A DNA stretch of 64,000 nt from Anisus vortex (Eukaryota; Mollusca; Gastropoda; Planorbidae). Made by a program: the position numbers and the translations under genes. The stretch spans positions 19,869,079-19,933,078 of the forward strand of contig OX421495.1 of assembly GCA_949126835.1 (NCBI GenBank), read 5' to 3'. Of the stretch, positions 1 through 11,345 are shown in pieces. The number at the start of each line of letters is the position of its first letter. The stretch's first letter is position 1. The notes beneath the pieces are model-generated. The model did no database searches, had not been told where the DNA came from, and was given only the letters and a program-made list of their open reading frames with translations.

Positions 1-2244
1 AAAACAATACGGCTATTTTAAGCTAGTAAGTGTTTTCTATCTATGAAAGTTGGCAACATTGACCAGAATTAGCAGACAGGTTGTTATTGCCATGTTAAAA
101 TTTTAAAACAACAATAAATTGTATCTTGTGGAATCGCGCCGGTAATTATATTAATTTTTTTATGAAGTGCTGCGTAAACACCGTTTAAAATGGCTACAGC
201 ACCTTTAGTTAAGAAGAAAAGGACACTTGATGAAGAAAGGCGAGTATTTCAAGAAAAATGGTAACTACAGTAATTTTGTACAATGGTAAATGGAAAGATA
301 CATTGTTTACTATGCAATAACAGCACTGCCACGCCAAAAGAGTACAACTTAAAAAAACATTATGAAACCAACCATTGATCCTACGATAAATATGAGGGCT
401 TAATGCGTGTTTCAAGATTCAAGGAATTGAAGGCTAACTTATTTAGCAACAGACATGTTTTACAAAAATAGATCAAGCCAATGTCGCTTCCGTTACTGCA
501 AGCTATGAACTCAGCCGAATGGTCGCCATGAGTGGGACATCTTACAGTGAAGGAGATTTCGTAAAGCATTGCCTTGTGAAAGCGGCTGACATTGTGTGCC
601 AACAGATGGCACAGTTATTTAAAAATATTTCGTTAACCAGGAACACTATTGATGGACGGATTGATGAAATGGCAGTTGATTTGAAACAACAGTTGAAGGC
701 TGCATCATCCAAATTGTAACATTTTTCTATTGCTATTGATGAGACCGTTGACATCACTGGAATAGCACATCTTGCAGTTTTTATTAGGGCCTGTGACAGT
801 GATTTTTATATATATGAAGAACTGATTGAACTAATCCCAATGCATGACACTACAGCGAGCTAAGACATCTTTGAAAAAGTCGAGCAGATTCTGCATGACT
901 ATGTTTTGATTTGAGTAAACTTGTATGTTTATATACTGACGGTGCTGAAAATATGGTTGACAGACATAATGGTGTTGCTGCCAAGTTGCGAACAAAAATT
1001 GGGAACTCGTATTGAGATTCATCATTTGCACATTTTTACTGCATTATTCATAAAAAAAATTTGTGTTCAAAGACTTCAAAATTGAATCACGTGCTTAGTG
1101 TGGTCACAAAAACAGGTAACTTTATCAAATGCAATGCTCCCAATCATCGTCAATTCAGTCAGCTGTTAGATGACATGGATAGTCATTTCACCGATGTTCC
1201 ATTCTACACAGCAGTCCGTTGGTTTTTGTGTCACAAAGTGCTGAGAAGATTCTATTTGCCAAGGCCAGAAATTACTTTATTTTTGGAGATGAAAGGTAAA
1301 AACATAGATGAAATAAAAGATGAAAGTTGGATCCAGGATCTAGCGTTTGCTGTGGACATTACTGCACATTTAAGTGATCTTAATTTGAAATTACAAGGCA
1401 AAAACAAACTCATCACTCAGTTGTACGACGGCATCATATGTTTCATTACAAATCTAAGCTTATGGAAGACACAGTTGTCACGTGAAAATTTGGTTCATTT
1501 TCCTTACTGCAAAGAACTAAAAAACCAGACCAATGCTTAGTATGTACTTATCTTTGCTAAATATGAGAATCACATAGAGTTATTGTCAAAAGAGTTCCAG
1601 GAAAGAATTAGTGATTTCTCATCTTTTGAACACCATTTTGCATTATTCTCAGCACCATTAAACTTTGATGTTGTCAAAGCAGAGGAAAACTTGCAGATGG
1701 AGGTTTTAGAAATGCAGTATGATTCTACACTCAAAGCAAAGTATCTAGAAGTTGGGATAACTGGTTTTTATTCATACCTTCCTGAAAAGTTTGCAAACTT
1801 CAGAAAGATTTCAACTAGGATTATGGCAATGTTCGGTTCCACCTAAGTGAGTGAACAGTTATTTTCCTTCATGAAATTAACAAAAACTTCTAAGAGAACA
1901 TGGCTGATCGATGAACACTTGTCATCCCTGATGAAGGTCGGAACTGCAAATACATTTCAGCCAGATATACGAAAAAGTGTCATAAAAAGGAGGCATCAAA
2001 CCTCAGGACAAAACACTGATTAAAGGGTAAAAATGATTGAATGTTCTTTAATAAATGTTGGATTAAAATTGTTATATTTGTCGTTGTGGGGCGTTAGCTT
2101 AATAAAGCCGTTGTAGTAGGCGTGCAAATTATTTAAATATAATTCAATAGGATTACAGTGTTTGTCAAATTTGTTGGTGTGGCCCACCGGTATACTCAAA
2201 GTATCATATGCGGCTTATGGTGCTTTTTGAGTTTGACACGCCTG
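1..2244 (+). mobile_element. hAT-family DNA transposon relic, 5' end off window
   Basis: The stretch carries a decayed transposase (190-2023) and ends in a terminal-inverted-repeat-like sequence at about 2229-2244, which on the other strand begins CAGGCGTGTCAAACTC, a typical hAT start. The matching left end was not found, so the element probably begins before the window or has lost that end. Many stops and small shifts show that it is dead. Assignment to hAT rests on the BED finger and the C-terminal dimerisation motif in the coding relic. Confidence 0.75.
190..2023 (+). pseudogene. broken hAT transposase, BED zinc finger type (GTF2IRD2/ZBED-like)
   Basis: Conceptual translation from the ATG at 190 gives a basic start (MATAPLVKKKRTLDEERR). 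After one or two frame breaks it shows a BED-type zinc finger fragment: CLLCN near 310, then YNLKKHYETNH near 350-375. Longer open pieces follow at 519-719, 1061-1540 and 1583-1846. The C-terminus at 1834-2023, after an in-frame stop at about 1843, reads VSEQLFSFMKLTKTSKR and then IDEHLSSLMKVGTA, which matches the hAT dimerisation domain of the GTF2IRD2-like transposase group. hAT transposases cut and paste DNA in the nucleus and leave 8-bp target duplications. At least four stops or shifts make this copy non-functional. It is a transposon relic and not a host gene. Confidence 0.8.
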
Positions 2245-2858
2245 GTTTAGAGCATCTCGTAATGCAGGAATAGCTTGCGCTGAATTTATGATCACTTAAC
2301 TCGCCTCGGTGCGTCAATGATGACTCGTGGCTTGTCTAAATAGGCCTATATACAAAAGCTGTGCTCAGCATTCCGCACTGCTTCAATGCCGTGACAACTT
2401 TTTCTATAAAAGTCATTTTTTAATTTAAAAAATTCCTATCTGAATCAAATGGTCCACATATCTAGCTTGCCGTGGCCACTAACTCAAAGCCTAAACGAAA
2501 TTTACTTTCCCCAAAAAGGGTAAGTACCAATCAAAGCTGACTGGACTAAAGATTAAGATTATTGAAAAACTCCTGACCTGTTTTATATACACTCGATTCA
2601 GAAACAAACAAAATAGTAAATTGTCTACCGCAAAAATGTTTCTCTTATTATTTATTATAAGTAGACTAAGGATGAACACAAACAATATAATTATTTGATA
2701 TCATTTCTTTTTATTCATCATAACTATTTATACTTTTATTTTGTTTAAAAAGCAACAGATTGTTTCTGCTTGTTTAAAATATTGCAAACTGTTAAGAGAT
2801 TTGAACATTAGAACAGTATTCTTGCTTCTAGAAGTGGCGACGTTGTGTTTGTGTTTAT
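2245..2858. other. short spacer / presumed 3' flank of protease 1
   Basis: This is an AT-rich spacer between the hAT relic and the stop codon of the first protease gene. On the minus strand AATAAA motifs lie at 2735-2740, 2709-2714 and directly at the stop (2854-2859), so the 3' UTR probably ends between about 2690 and 2850. I see no other gene. Confidence 0.5.
2735..2740 (-). terminator. candidate polyadenylation signal of protease 1
   Basis: AATAAA on the minus strand, about 120 nt after the stop at 2859. A second copy lies at 2709-2714. A third overlaps the stop codon region (2854-2859) and is probably too close to be used alone. The choice among them is inference. Confidence 0.45.
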
Positions 2859-5800
2859 TTACACTCGGTTGATGATGGAGTTAACCCAGTCTTTGAGCTC
2901 AATTACGTCTGCGTAAACACCTGGTCTGCCTGCTTCAGCACAGCCGTAGCCCCAGCTGACAATACCTGGAAAATACATAAGTATTAATAGTAATTTTTTC
3001 TTAGAAGTAGAAGACAACTACAAATAGTGTTCACTTTTAAATATTAATGTAGGCCTATACTGAAATAATACAGTTATAAATTCTATAGCTAGTTGTATAT
3101 TTTATGCCTATTCTAAATTTAAGTCAAAGAGTTTTAAAAGAAGTTCAAGTTATATTTTGCTTTAAAATATACAATTTATTGGTTTATTTCTGGGTATACA
3201 TTAGGGGCCATTATTAAATTTAAACTAAAGTTGACATTAGGGGCCATTATTAAATTTAAACTAAAGGTGACATTTTTATCAATGAAATAATACTATGCAA
3301 AAATAAAATTCACCTGTCAAAGTCCATCTGTTTTCTCTGTAAGTGTACATTGGACCACCGCTGTCACCCTGTGAAAGATGTCAATAATTATTTAGTACAT
3401 CAGCTGTCATGGGCAAGATTAAAATAGATTAAGCACTGTACACAATGAGATAAGATTTATGGAAACACTACATTCAGGGGAGGCCACATACCTGGTAGGA
3501 ATCAACAAAAACATTACATGCAAGAGGGAGCCACCTATCTGGCAGGAATCAACGGAAACATTACATGCAGAGGGAGCCACATACCTGGCAGGAATCAACT
3601 CCTCCCTGAGGTAAACCTGCGCACATCATTCTGAGGGTGATGGAGCCGGCGCCGTACCTCTGTTCGCAAACCTGCCTAGACTTGATTGGCTTCTGGACCT
3701 GGTGGAGTTTGTATGGAGAATCGCCTCCTGGAAATTGTTAGAAACGAAAATAAAATGTTGCTTATGTAATGTTCTGATGAAGCAGGATTCGGCGGCTTCG
3801 TTGGCCATTAAGGGATTTTGTGGCCAGGATAATGCCCGAAATGCTTATACTTTCACCAACCAATGTGGAACATTTACCAGAGCTTTGGTAGAATATAATA
3901 AATATAATGCCGTAAGGCTCCGTGTAAAAGTTCAGGGTATTGCTGGATTAGATCCCATAACCTAGAAGTCATCATCATCATCATCTGTCCTTTGGGTTCC
4001 TTGTGGAACATAGGGCCTCTGTCAAAGCACGCCACTCTTCACGGTCTCTTGCTAGTCGCTTCAATTCTTCCCAACTCTTTCCAGTTCTTTCAGTTTCATC
4101 CAGTATGCTTCGTCTCCATGTTCGCTTGGGTCTTCCTCTATGCCGTTTACCCTGGGGATTCCACTCTAAGGCCTGTCTAGCTCTGTTGTTGTTATCTTTC
4201 CTGAGGGTGTGTCCAATCCATCTCCACTTCCTTTCCATGATTTGTTGTTCTACTGTTCTTTGTCCACACCTCTCCCACAGCTTAGAGTTTTCTACCTTGT
4301 CGAACCATTTTATTTTGAGTATATTTCTTAGGCATCTGTTAACAAAGGTCTGGAGTCTATTTTTAGTTTTCTCTGTCGTTCGCCATGTTTCGGACCCATA
4401 AAGTAGGACCGTTTTAATGTTTGTGTTAAAGATCCTTACTTTAGTTTTGACAGAGATGTATGTAGATCTCCAGACCTGTTTCAAGTTGGCAAAGGCTAGT
4501 CGCGCCAGGTTTATTCGACGTTCGATGTCCTCGTCTGCTCCTCCTGATGCACTGACCACACTTCCAAGGTATACAAAGTGATTCACTTCGTCTAAGCTTT
4601 GGTTTTCTACTTGTATGTCGCCATCTTGTTGGTGGTTTATTTTCAACACTTTGGTTTTTTGATGGTTTATACCGAGTCCTACTCTTTTTCCGGTCTCACT
4701 CAAAGCTGTGGTCTTCTCTTGCATATCCTGTAATCTGTGGGACAGAATGGCCAGGTCATCTGCAAACTCTAAGTCTTCTAGTTTTTGCATTAGGGTCCAT
4801 TGTATTCCTTTTCCTGAGTTAGCATAAGCTTCTTTTGTGACCCAGTCTAGTACTAGAAGGAACAGAAGTGGTGAGAGGAGACATCCTTGCTTGACTCCAG
4901 TTGTAACATGGAATTCATCTGACATCTTACCATTATGTACTATTTGGCAGGTAAAGTTTTCATAGAGACCTTTGATGATGGCTATTATTTTATTAGGTAT
5001 TCCATAGTGCCTCATGATTGACCATATTGTCTCTCTATTAATGCTATCGAAAGCCTTTTCAAAGTCAACAAATGTAGCATAGAGTGGAGATTGCCATTCA
5101 ATAGATTGTTCTATAATGATCCGGAGTGTTGCTATCTGGTCAATGCATGATCTTCCTCTTCTGAACCCAGCCTGTTCTTCTCTTAGGAGATCATCACAGG
5201 CTTCTTTAACCTAGAAGTAACATTCTAATAATAACCGAACGCTAACTGTCCTTAGACTTTCACGTGAATGGGTTTCGACGTATTTTAGTTGTATCCTTTG
5301 CTAAGTTATACAATATTTATACAGTTGCAAATACAAAGGCTCAGAATTTAGATCATGGCTGATGGCCATCTCTTGGAAATTCACTCAGTTGATTTAGTAT
5401 ATATTACTTGTTTAAAATAACGAACTGGCTTAGCAAACATTTCTCCTTCGTATGATACTTTCATTTAAAAGCATCAACAAACGGCTCGCTATGTATAACA
5501 TAACAAGCTCGATACTCCCACTGTTCAACCTGTTTCCTACTTAGCTTGATGCACTCAAGTCCGAGTCACTCACCGGCTGTCAAAGTTCCCCATCCTGCTA
5601 CGATAGCCTTCTCGCCTTCAAACCAACCTTCATTGGGGATACAAGCGGCTGAAATGTAGTTGTTGGTTGGCAGCAGTGTGGACACCTTGAAGATGGCGAT
5701 GTCGTAGTCGATGGTCCAGTCATCATACGATCTTCAATCACGCAAAGATGAAAATAAAAATTGATTATAAAACATTTAGCTTGACTGAACTAAACATTGT

Positions 5801-8800
5801 TCGGTTCACATTTTTGGACATTGAACAAAATAGAGATTGATATATACATCATTATATGCATATTTAGACACGTTTTAATTAAAGTTGATCTAAATTAAGG
5901 ATGGCCTGGAGAATACAGTGTTTTTTTAAACGTTTTGATCCATAGTAAGGATAAGAGTAAAACTATATAGAGGGTAAAAGATATGAAGAGGACACAAAAG
6001 AAGCAGAGATCACTGGGCTCGGTGGTCAATGAAATTGTATGGACAGCACAATGCTAAACATAATTACAGCATAACTATGCTTTAAAAAAATGAAACGGCA
6101 CTGTTACACAAAAGCTTTATAGAAAGTAACCGTAGCCGTCTAAAAAATATGTAACATGAAAAGCTTACGCGTGACGTGTTAGGGCACTGAAGAATGCAAC
6201 TACACGATGTGGTTCGCCGGTATCTGATCTGTCATGGATACCACAGTGCGCCTGGTAACGGCTGGGTCTTGAATCTCTGTAACAAACAAAAAAAGAGTAA
6301 TGAAATAAAATAAAGTAAAAAATTGTGCAGTTTATATTTTGAAAAACAACTTCTGGAATAAGACAAATCAGCAAATATTATGGGATTTCCCTCTCTTCCT
6401 TTTCTTTTAGTTTGGTCTCAATATGTAGGAATAGGATAAATTAAACGAGTTTGGTGGTTATAATTTTTAATATATATTATTGTCTACAAATTGGCTATGG
6501 TTAAGGCCAACTAGGCTATTTCTGAGCTTAGAAAACTTTATGGTCTTTGAAACTATTATCACCGATTGTCATAATCTTCCACATTGAAAGTCGATATGAG
6601 AAACACGGTAGATTTTGGAGAAAGTAAGATAGAGATTAGCCGTTTCCGCGGTCAATGGGATTGTATGTGTGACGATGTGTCCTACTAATTAGCAGAATAT
6701 TAATTAGTCTACGATATTAGTAGCCAACTCGTGTAATAATTTTCAAATTTTAAGATGGATTGGCCCTAATTTAAGCAAGATAGGAAAACATGGAGAAGAT
6801 AACTGCCGAGGTGTCCATTTCTCCACACAACGACTAAAACGGTCAAGGGATTGATGATGTTGATGGCCCTTATTTCGGCGATATAGTCGGTCAGTCGTAT
6901 AATATGTCGTCGTCGCTTATAAAATGTCTCACATTTTCACATCTCACATCTAATACAAAATAACGGAAAGAAACTTACGAGTAGACGCAGTGAGCGGCTG
7001 TGATCAAGAAATATTCTCCTGCTAAGTTCTTTACTAAAGTTCCACCGCAGAAGTGGAAGCTTGTAGACGTGACCATACGCAAACTGCACTGTAGATCAGA
7101 TTACAGATTTTTTGGGTGTTAAGATCACAATATTCAAATAATTCACATTAGGGTTCAGATTAAGTGGCATGGATAGAGAGCATTTTCTAAACTAATTTCA
7201 TTGAAAGACATGAAGGGTTGGTTGAGCATGTCTGAAAGACATTTCCGTGCCCAGAGGCGATATCTCTCTCTCCCTCTCTCTATGTCTATGGAGAAGTTCC
7301 TTCATCGTATTCAGTTCTGATATAGTAGTTGCCCACGCTTGACCGAGGGCGACTCAATCCGTCATCATAAAAGACAGGATTTCATTTAATTACAATTGCT
7401 GGGGAAAATGTTGGTTCATAGTAAACTTATTTATAAAACACCATTTTTCTTGTTCATTTTATTGCTATCATTTGTATGACCCTCCTTTGACTTATAAAGT
7501 AAAAAATGCCAATATAGTTTATTTATTCAGTCGGAGCCAGAGTCAAGCCAAACAGGCTCACGTAGAAGCTCTCATGATTTGGCTCTTAGTGAGCAAAGGT
7601 GCAGGAGCCCGAAGAGGTGAGCTCCATTCCCAGGCTTGCTGTTCACTTTAGATCACTGTCCACTGCAGGTGTTCATATTTGCACGTTGAAATTGGCTTGC
7701 CTGTGACAAGAACTGTGCTTACACCCCGTGGTCGATGTCTACAATAACAGAGCCAGTAGTGTCCTTAACAGAAAGTCCCGGAGTGCGTCGAATATTTTTA
7801 AAAAAAGTTGATTTAGTATAGAGAGGAACGCCCATTTGGAGTTTTAAAAAATCGTCTATGTAAATTTGATTTTGGGAAAGTGGGTCTAATTCTTAAGCAA
7901 AGAAGATAGTTGTAAACACACTGACACATTGAGAGTAAAGAAAATAAACTTACAATGGAGGGATGAGAGTAAGGGAGGGACTCGTGACCACCAACAATTC
8001 TGGCTGCTACTTCTGAAGCTCCGTTTCCTGGAGCCAGGGGTCTCTGACCACACCCAGCGGCGTCAATTTTGTCATATCGACTGAAGAAAAAAAAATACAT
8101 ATAATATTAAATTAGCTAGAATCTACTCAGTTTGTTTCAATATATTTACTTATGTTCTGGTAATAAGCAGATAGACTATGTTGTTTTTTTTATGTCGGTT
8201 GTTACTAATACATAATGTGAACATTATGCCTATCGACTTTAATGTGTATAGCTGTTAATATACCAAAATATACGTGATGTAACAATAAGTAACTATACTC
8301 TACCTTCTGGTTAGTCTGTTTAGATGGGTGTCTATGAACCCAGCTTCTGTGTAGGCTACATAGACATGAAAGAAATGTAATTATGTTTAACAAAGCATAA
8401 TCGGAAGTCTTAAATATTTATTTATGTATCTTTCTATTAACCAATATATCAAACACTCAACCAATCAAACAATCAACCAATCTAGCAATCAAACTATCTA
8501 TCTATAAATCAACCTTTTCGTAAATATCTATCCATCTATCATTCTTTCAATCTATCATTCTCAACAATCTATAAATCTATCACTCTATCATTCTCTAAAT
8601 CTATAAATCCATCATCTCTATCTATATACCTATATATTTTTTATATCATCTATCTATCTATATATATATCCATCTTTGTGTTTGTCTGCCTTTATATTAA
8701 TGAAAATGTGTATTGTTCAAAATGTTTTGATATTTTACATCGCCTCGAGTTATGTCTAGTATAAAAGTAATTAACTGACGAATTTATTAGCTGTATGCAC

Positions 8801-8923
8801 TAATTACGAATATAAAATGATAATTTAATACTTGACCGAGTTCACATAAAGTCAGTTAAAAACATATTAATGATATAATTTACCTAAAGCCCCGACTAGC
8901 GCCAAGACTATCAGTAGACGCAT
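2859..8923 (-). CDS. trypsin-like serine protease, 9 exons, 296 aa, intact triad
   Basis: Exons on the minus strand: 8884-8923, 8304-8346, 7954-8080, 6979-7088, 6169-6276, 5574-5731, 3585-3727, 3314-3368, 2859-2965 (891 nt). All junctions are GT/AG and in phase. The protein is a secreted S1 peptidase zymogen. A hydrophobic signal peptide ([13 protein letters not shown]) leads a propeptide with one Cys (CGQRP, residue 38), then the activation site R55-IVGG. The triad is His103 (TAAHC), Asp153 (YDIAI) and Ser246 (GDSGGP). Asp240, six residues before the Ser, together with SWG and GRPG lining the pocket, predicts trypsin-like cleavage after Lys/Arg. The propeptide Cys may pair with the Cys of AACIPNEGW, as in chymotrypsin. 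A LINE fills part of the 3728-5573 intron. A tandem paralogue lies upstream at 15505-21505. Role (digestive or hemolymph protease) is inferred. Confidence 0.93.
3202..3268. repeat. direct duplication, ~36-bp unit x2
   Basis: The segment beginning AGGGGCCATTATTAAATTTA occurs twice back to back in the last intron of protease 1, with a single-base difference near the end of the unit. Confidence 0.8.
3483..3605 (-). repeat. tandem repeat containing exon 7 end and 5' splice site, ~2.4 copies
   Basis: On the minus strand the last exon bases GTTGATTCCTGCCAG plus the donor GTATGTGG and about 25 nt of intron are repeated downstream in the intron. The unit is about 47-50 bp. The middle copy has ATAGGTGG in place of the donor GT. 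The distal copy keeps GTATGTGG and has TACCAG in place of TGCCAG. The true junction is at 3585, because the next exon continues in frame into GDSGGP. Confidence 0.8.
3970..5206 (-). mobile_element. 5'-truncated non-LTR retrotransposon (LINE) with reverse transcriptase
   Basis: One open frame runs on the minus strand from about 5206 to 3981. It starts inside the reverse transcriptase with [13 protein letters not shown] and [10 protein letters not shown], then [13 protein letters not shown] and the catalytic FADDL motif. The C-terminal part holds a maturase-like helical segment and a Cys/His-poor tail ending GRPKRTWRR. The 3' end is a (GATGAT)n tail (rc of 3971-3985). A perfect 12-bp direct repeat, TAACCTAGAAGT, flanks it at 3958-3969 and 5207-5218, marking the target duplication. 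The frame is uninterrupted for over 400 codons, so insertion is fairly young. It lacks the endonuclease and 5' end and cannot move on its own. The RTE/CR1-like clade is a guess. Confidence 0.88.
8440..8690. repeat. degenerate TATC/AATC simple repeat
   Basis: Low-complexity run of CTAT, ATCA and AACA words in the first intron of protease 1, between its second exon (8304-8346) and first exon. No gene signal. Confidence 0.7.
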
Positions 8924-8965
8924 GATGTCTGTGTGAAATGAAAACGTCATGCAGTCACTCTTTTG

Positions 8966-8976
8966 TTATATTTATA
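8966..8976 (-). promoter_or_regulatory. TATA box of protease 1
   Basis: TATAAATATAA on the minus strand, about 43-53 nt upstream of the start codon at 8923. A start site about 30 nt further on (near 8940) would give a very short 5' UTR. The second protease has a TATA-like motif at a comparable distance, which supports the call. Confidence 0.6.
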
Positions 8977-9837
8977 GACACATCCACCAGGGAGTTCCTT
9001 GCTGATAATATTTAGACCCACTTTACATCTGCAGAGTTAGTCAAGTTACAGATTGATCAAAAAACGCGGGTTAAGCTATTTATGTTGGTATTTAACCAAA
9101 TATAAAAATATTAACATAACATTAAGCGTCTAAAAGTCTTTGCGTTACCATGGTAACATTTTTATGACTTGTAGGATAATGGAAATGCGAGGCATATTGT
9201 TTTAATAAACCAACTGAGGTAGATCAGTATCAAATGAATATTTTACTGGCACACTTAAAGTATGTTTCCCATCTTTCAACAGTGCCCAGCGAGAAGTTGT
9301 TTTCAAGTTAATGCCAATAGCCATGACCGAAATCAACTCTTAAAAAAATAATATATTTTCAAGAATAACCCAGATCATGTATCAATGCATTATTGGGCAC
9401 TATAGAGAATTGTCCTTTCCCTTTCCAGCCCTAAAACTATTAGGGCTAGGCCCTCTTATATGTCAACATTTAAAAAAAAAATTCCTAATAACTTAAAATG
9501 ATATATTTCACTTTTTAAATAATTAGATCCACAACCTTTTAACGATGATTGTTGGGCTCACTTTACTCTCTCTAAAACCTTTCGTTTCCTAATTTTAATG
9601 CCAACACTCGATTCAATATCGGACCAGAAAAAAAAATTAGGTAAAGAAAAAAGAACAAAAGTTCAAAGTATGTGTCAAATGATCCAGATGGACTTCATTG
9701 CTTCATGGCATATCCCCCTCATCTCCTTCCCTCCCCAAGCGAATTTTGAACCCAGATTTAACTACTCCCTCAACGTTTTTTGAGTATTGAGTTCACTGGG
9801 CTCAAAAATCGTCGGGAACTTCATAAACGTTTATCTT

Positions 9838-10060
9838 ATCTCATGTATTACAGATGCTCCTTCTATAAAGAAGATTATTGCATCCCGTGGTCTAAGTCTA
9901 GTCGTGCATTTTTATTAGTGTTTTAATGATGTTAGGTTACTGGATTTGTTTGTTTAGGCAACCCATTCCATGCCCCAGATGTCACTCGGCAAGAAAGAGT
10001 ACTTATAGTGCATTTGAACTCGCATAAGGGATAAGGAAAGCGTTTTTTGTCCTTATGTTT
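9838..10060 (-). mobile_element. 3' tail fragment of a LINE family (minus orientation)
   Basis: It matches, in reverse, the 3' region after the reverse-transcriptase relic at 37170-38005. Shared words include GCTCCTTCTATAAAGAAG, ATTATTGCATCC, ACCCATTCCATGCC and CTCGCATAAGGGATAAG. Other fragments lie at 20510-20640, 38315-38425, 53885-53995 and, more weakly, 24975-25010 and 56072-56100. No coding part is attached here. Confidence 0.65.
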
Positions 10061-10679
10061 ATCTGAGTAGTGCATCAAGTTGTTATTGTGTTGTATTTCT
10101 AAATTAGAAATATGTTACGTAAAGGCTAGAATAGACGATTAAAATGAGTCACAATGTAGAAGTATTAAAGGTAACCGGGTCACGAAAAAAAAGAGATATT
10201 TGAAAGACGCTGCATTATTTTCAACTAAATACTTACAGAAATACATTTCACAGTTTGAGAATTAAATAAAACATTTTCATTTCCTGTCCTACTTTTATTT
10301 CTTACGTGTTTTTGTTTTTTTGTTTTTTTTGCAATCTATCGTTCTCTCTTTTTTTCTTTTTCGGAAATAAAGATTTATAGCCGAAGCAAGTTTATTAAAA
10401 CATTTTTTTTAATTATAAAACCTACTTTCTTTTAAATTTATCAACTTGGTCATAATAATTGGCCAAATTAAGTTATTCAATAGTATTTCATTCCGAAAAA
10501 AAATAGTTTAGTAATACAATGAATAGTAATATTTGTGTAAAGAGCTTATTGTTACTTGTACATAGATACAATTGGTTCTAAAATAATTGTAGTACACAAA
10601 TAGATATATTTAACATAAATAGAACTGTAGGTATATACACAGAGTAAAACAAAACATTTAAATATATCCGTCACTCTAC

Positions 10680-10890
10680 GTCTCTCTATCTATAAACTTT
10701 TCATCTACCAATCTGTTTTATCTATCTATATTTATCTATACATATTTATTGATCGATTTATCCGTTACCAGCTAAGTATCTATGTACATACATACATACA
10801 CTTACACATACCTTACTACTTATTTATCTGTATGACTGTCTGTCATCATATCTGTCTATCGAGATACGTATACATCTAGCTATGTATTAA
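10680..10890. repeat. degenerate CTAT/CATA simple repeat
   Basis: Low-complexity tetranucleotide-like sequence (ATCTATCTAT, CATACATACA) in intergenic DNA. Confidence 0.65.
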
Positions 10891-10914
10891 CTATATAATT
10901 GTAATTGAAAGTAG

Positions 10915-11345
10915 TAAGTCAAACTAATTGAATGATCAAGCTAATTGAATGATCAAACTAACTGAATGATCAAACTAATTGAATGATCAAACTAATTGAA
11001 TGATCAAACTAATTGAATGATCAAACTAACTGAATGATCAAACTAATTGAATGATCAAACTAACTGAATGATCAAACTAATTGAATGATCAAACTAATTG
11101 AATGATCAAACTAATTGAATGATCAAACTAACTGAATGATCAAACTAACTGAATGATCAAACTAACAGAATGGCCAAACTAATTGAATGATCAAACTAAC
11201 TGAATGATCAAACTAATTGACTGATCAAACTAATTGAATGATCAAACTAACTGAATGACCAAACTAACTGAATGATCAAACACTAATTGAATGACCAAAC
11301 TATCTGAATGATGAAACACTAACTGAAAGTTCAAACTAACGAATT
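10915..11345. repeat. 17-bp minisatellite, ~25 copies
   Basis: Tandem unit ACTAATTGAATGATCAA, with ACTAACTG and ATGACC variants interspersed and longer, disturbed units at the right edge. Copies are highly similar, which suggests recent expansion. It lies between the two protease genes, about 2 kb upstream of protease 1. Confidence 0.92.

Noticed and set aside
10915..11345. Possible CRISPR array because of regular short repeats
   Set aside because: Units are contiguous with no unique spacers, and the sequence is clearly eukaryotic.
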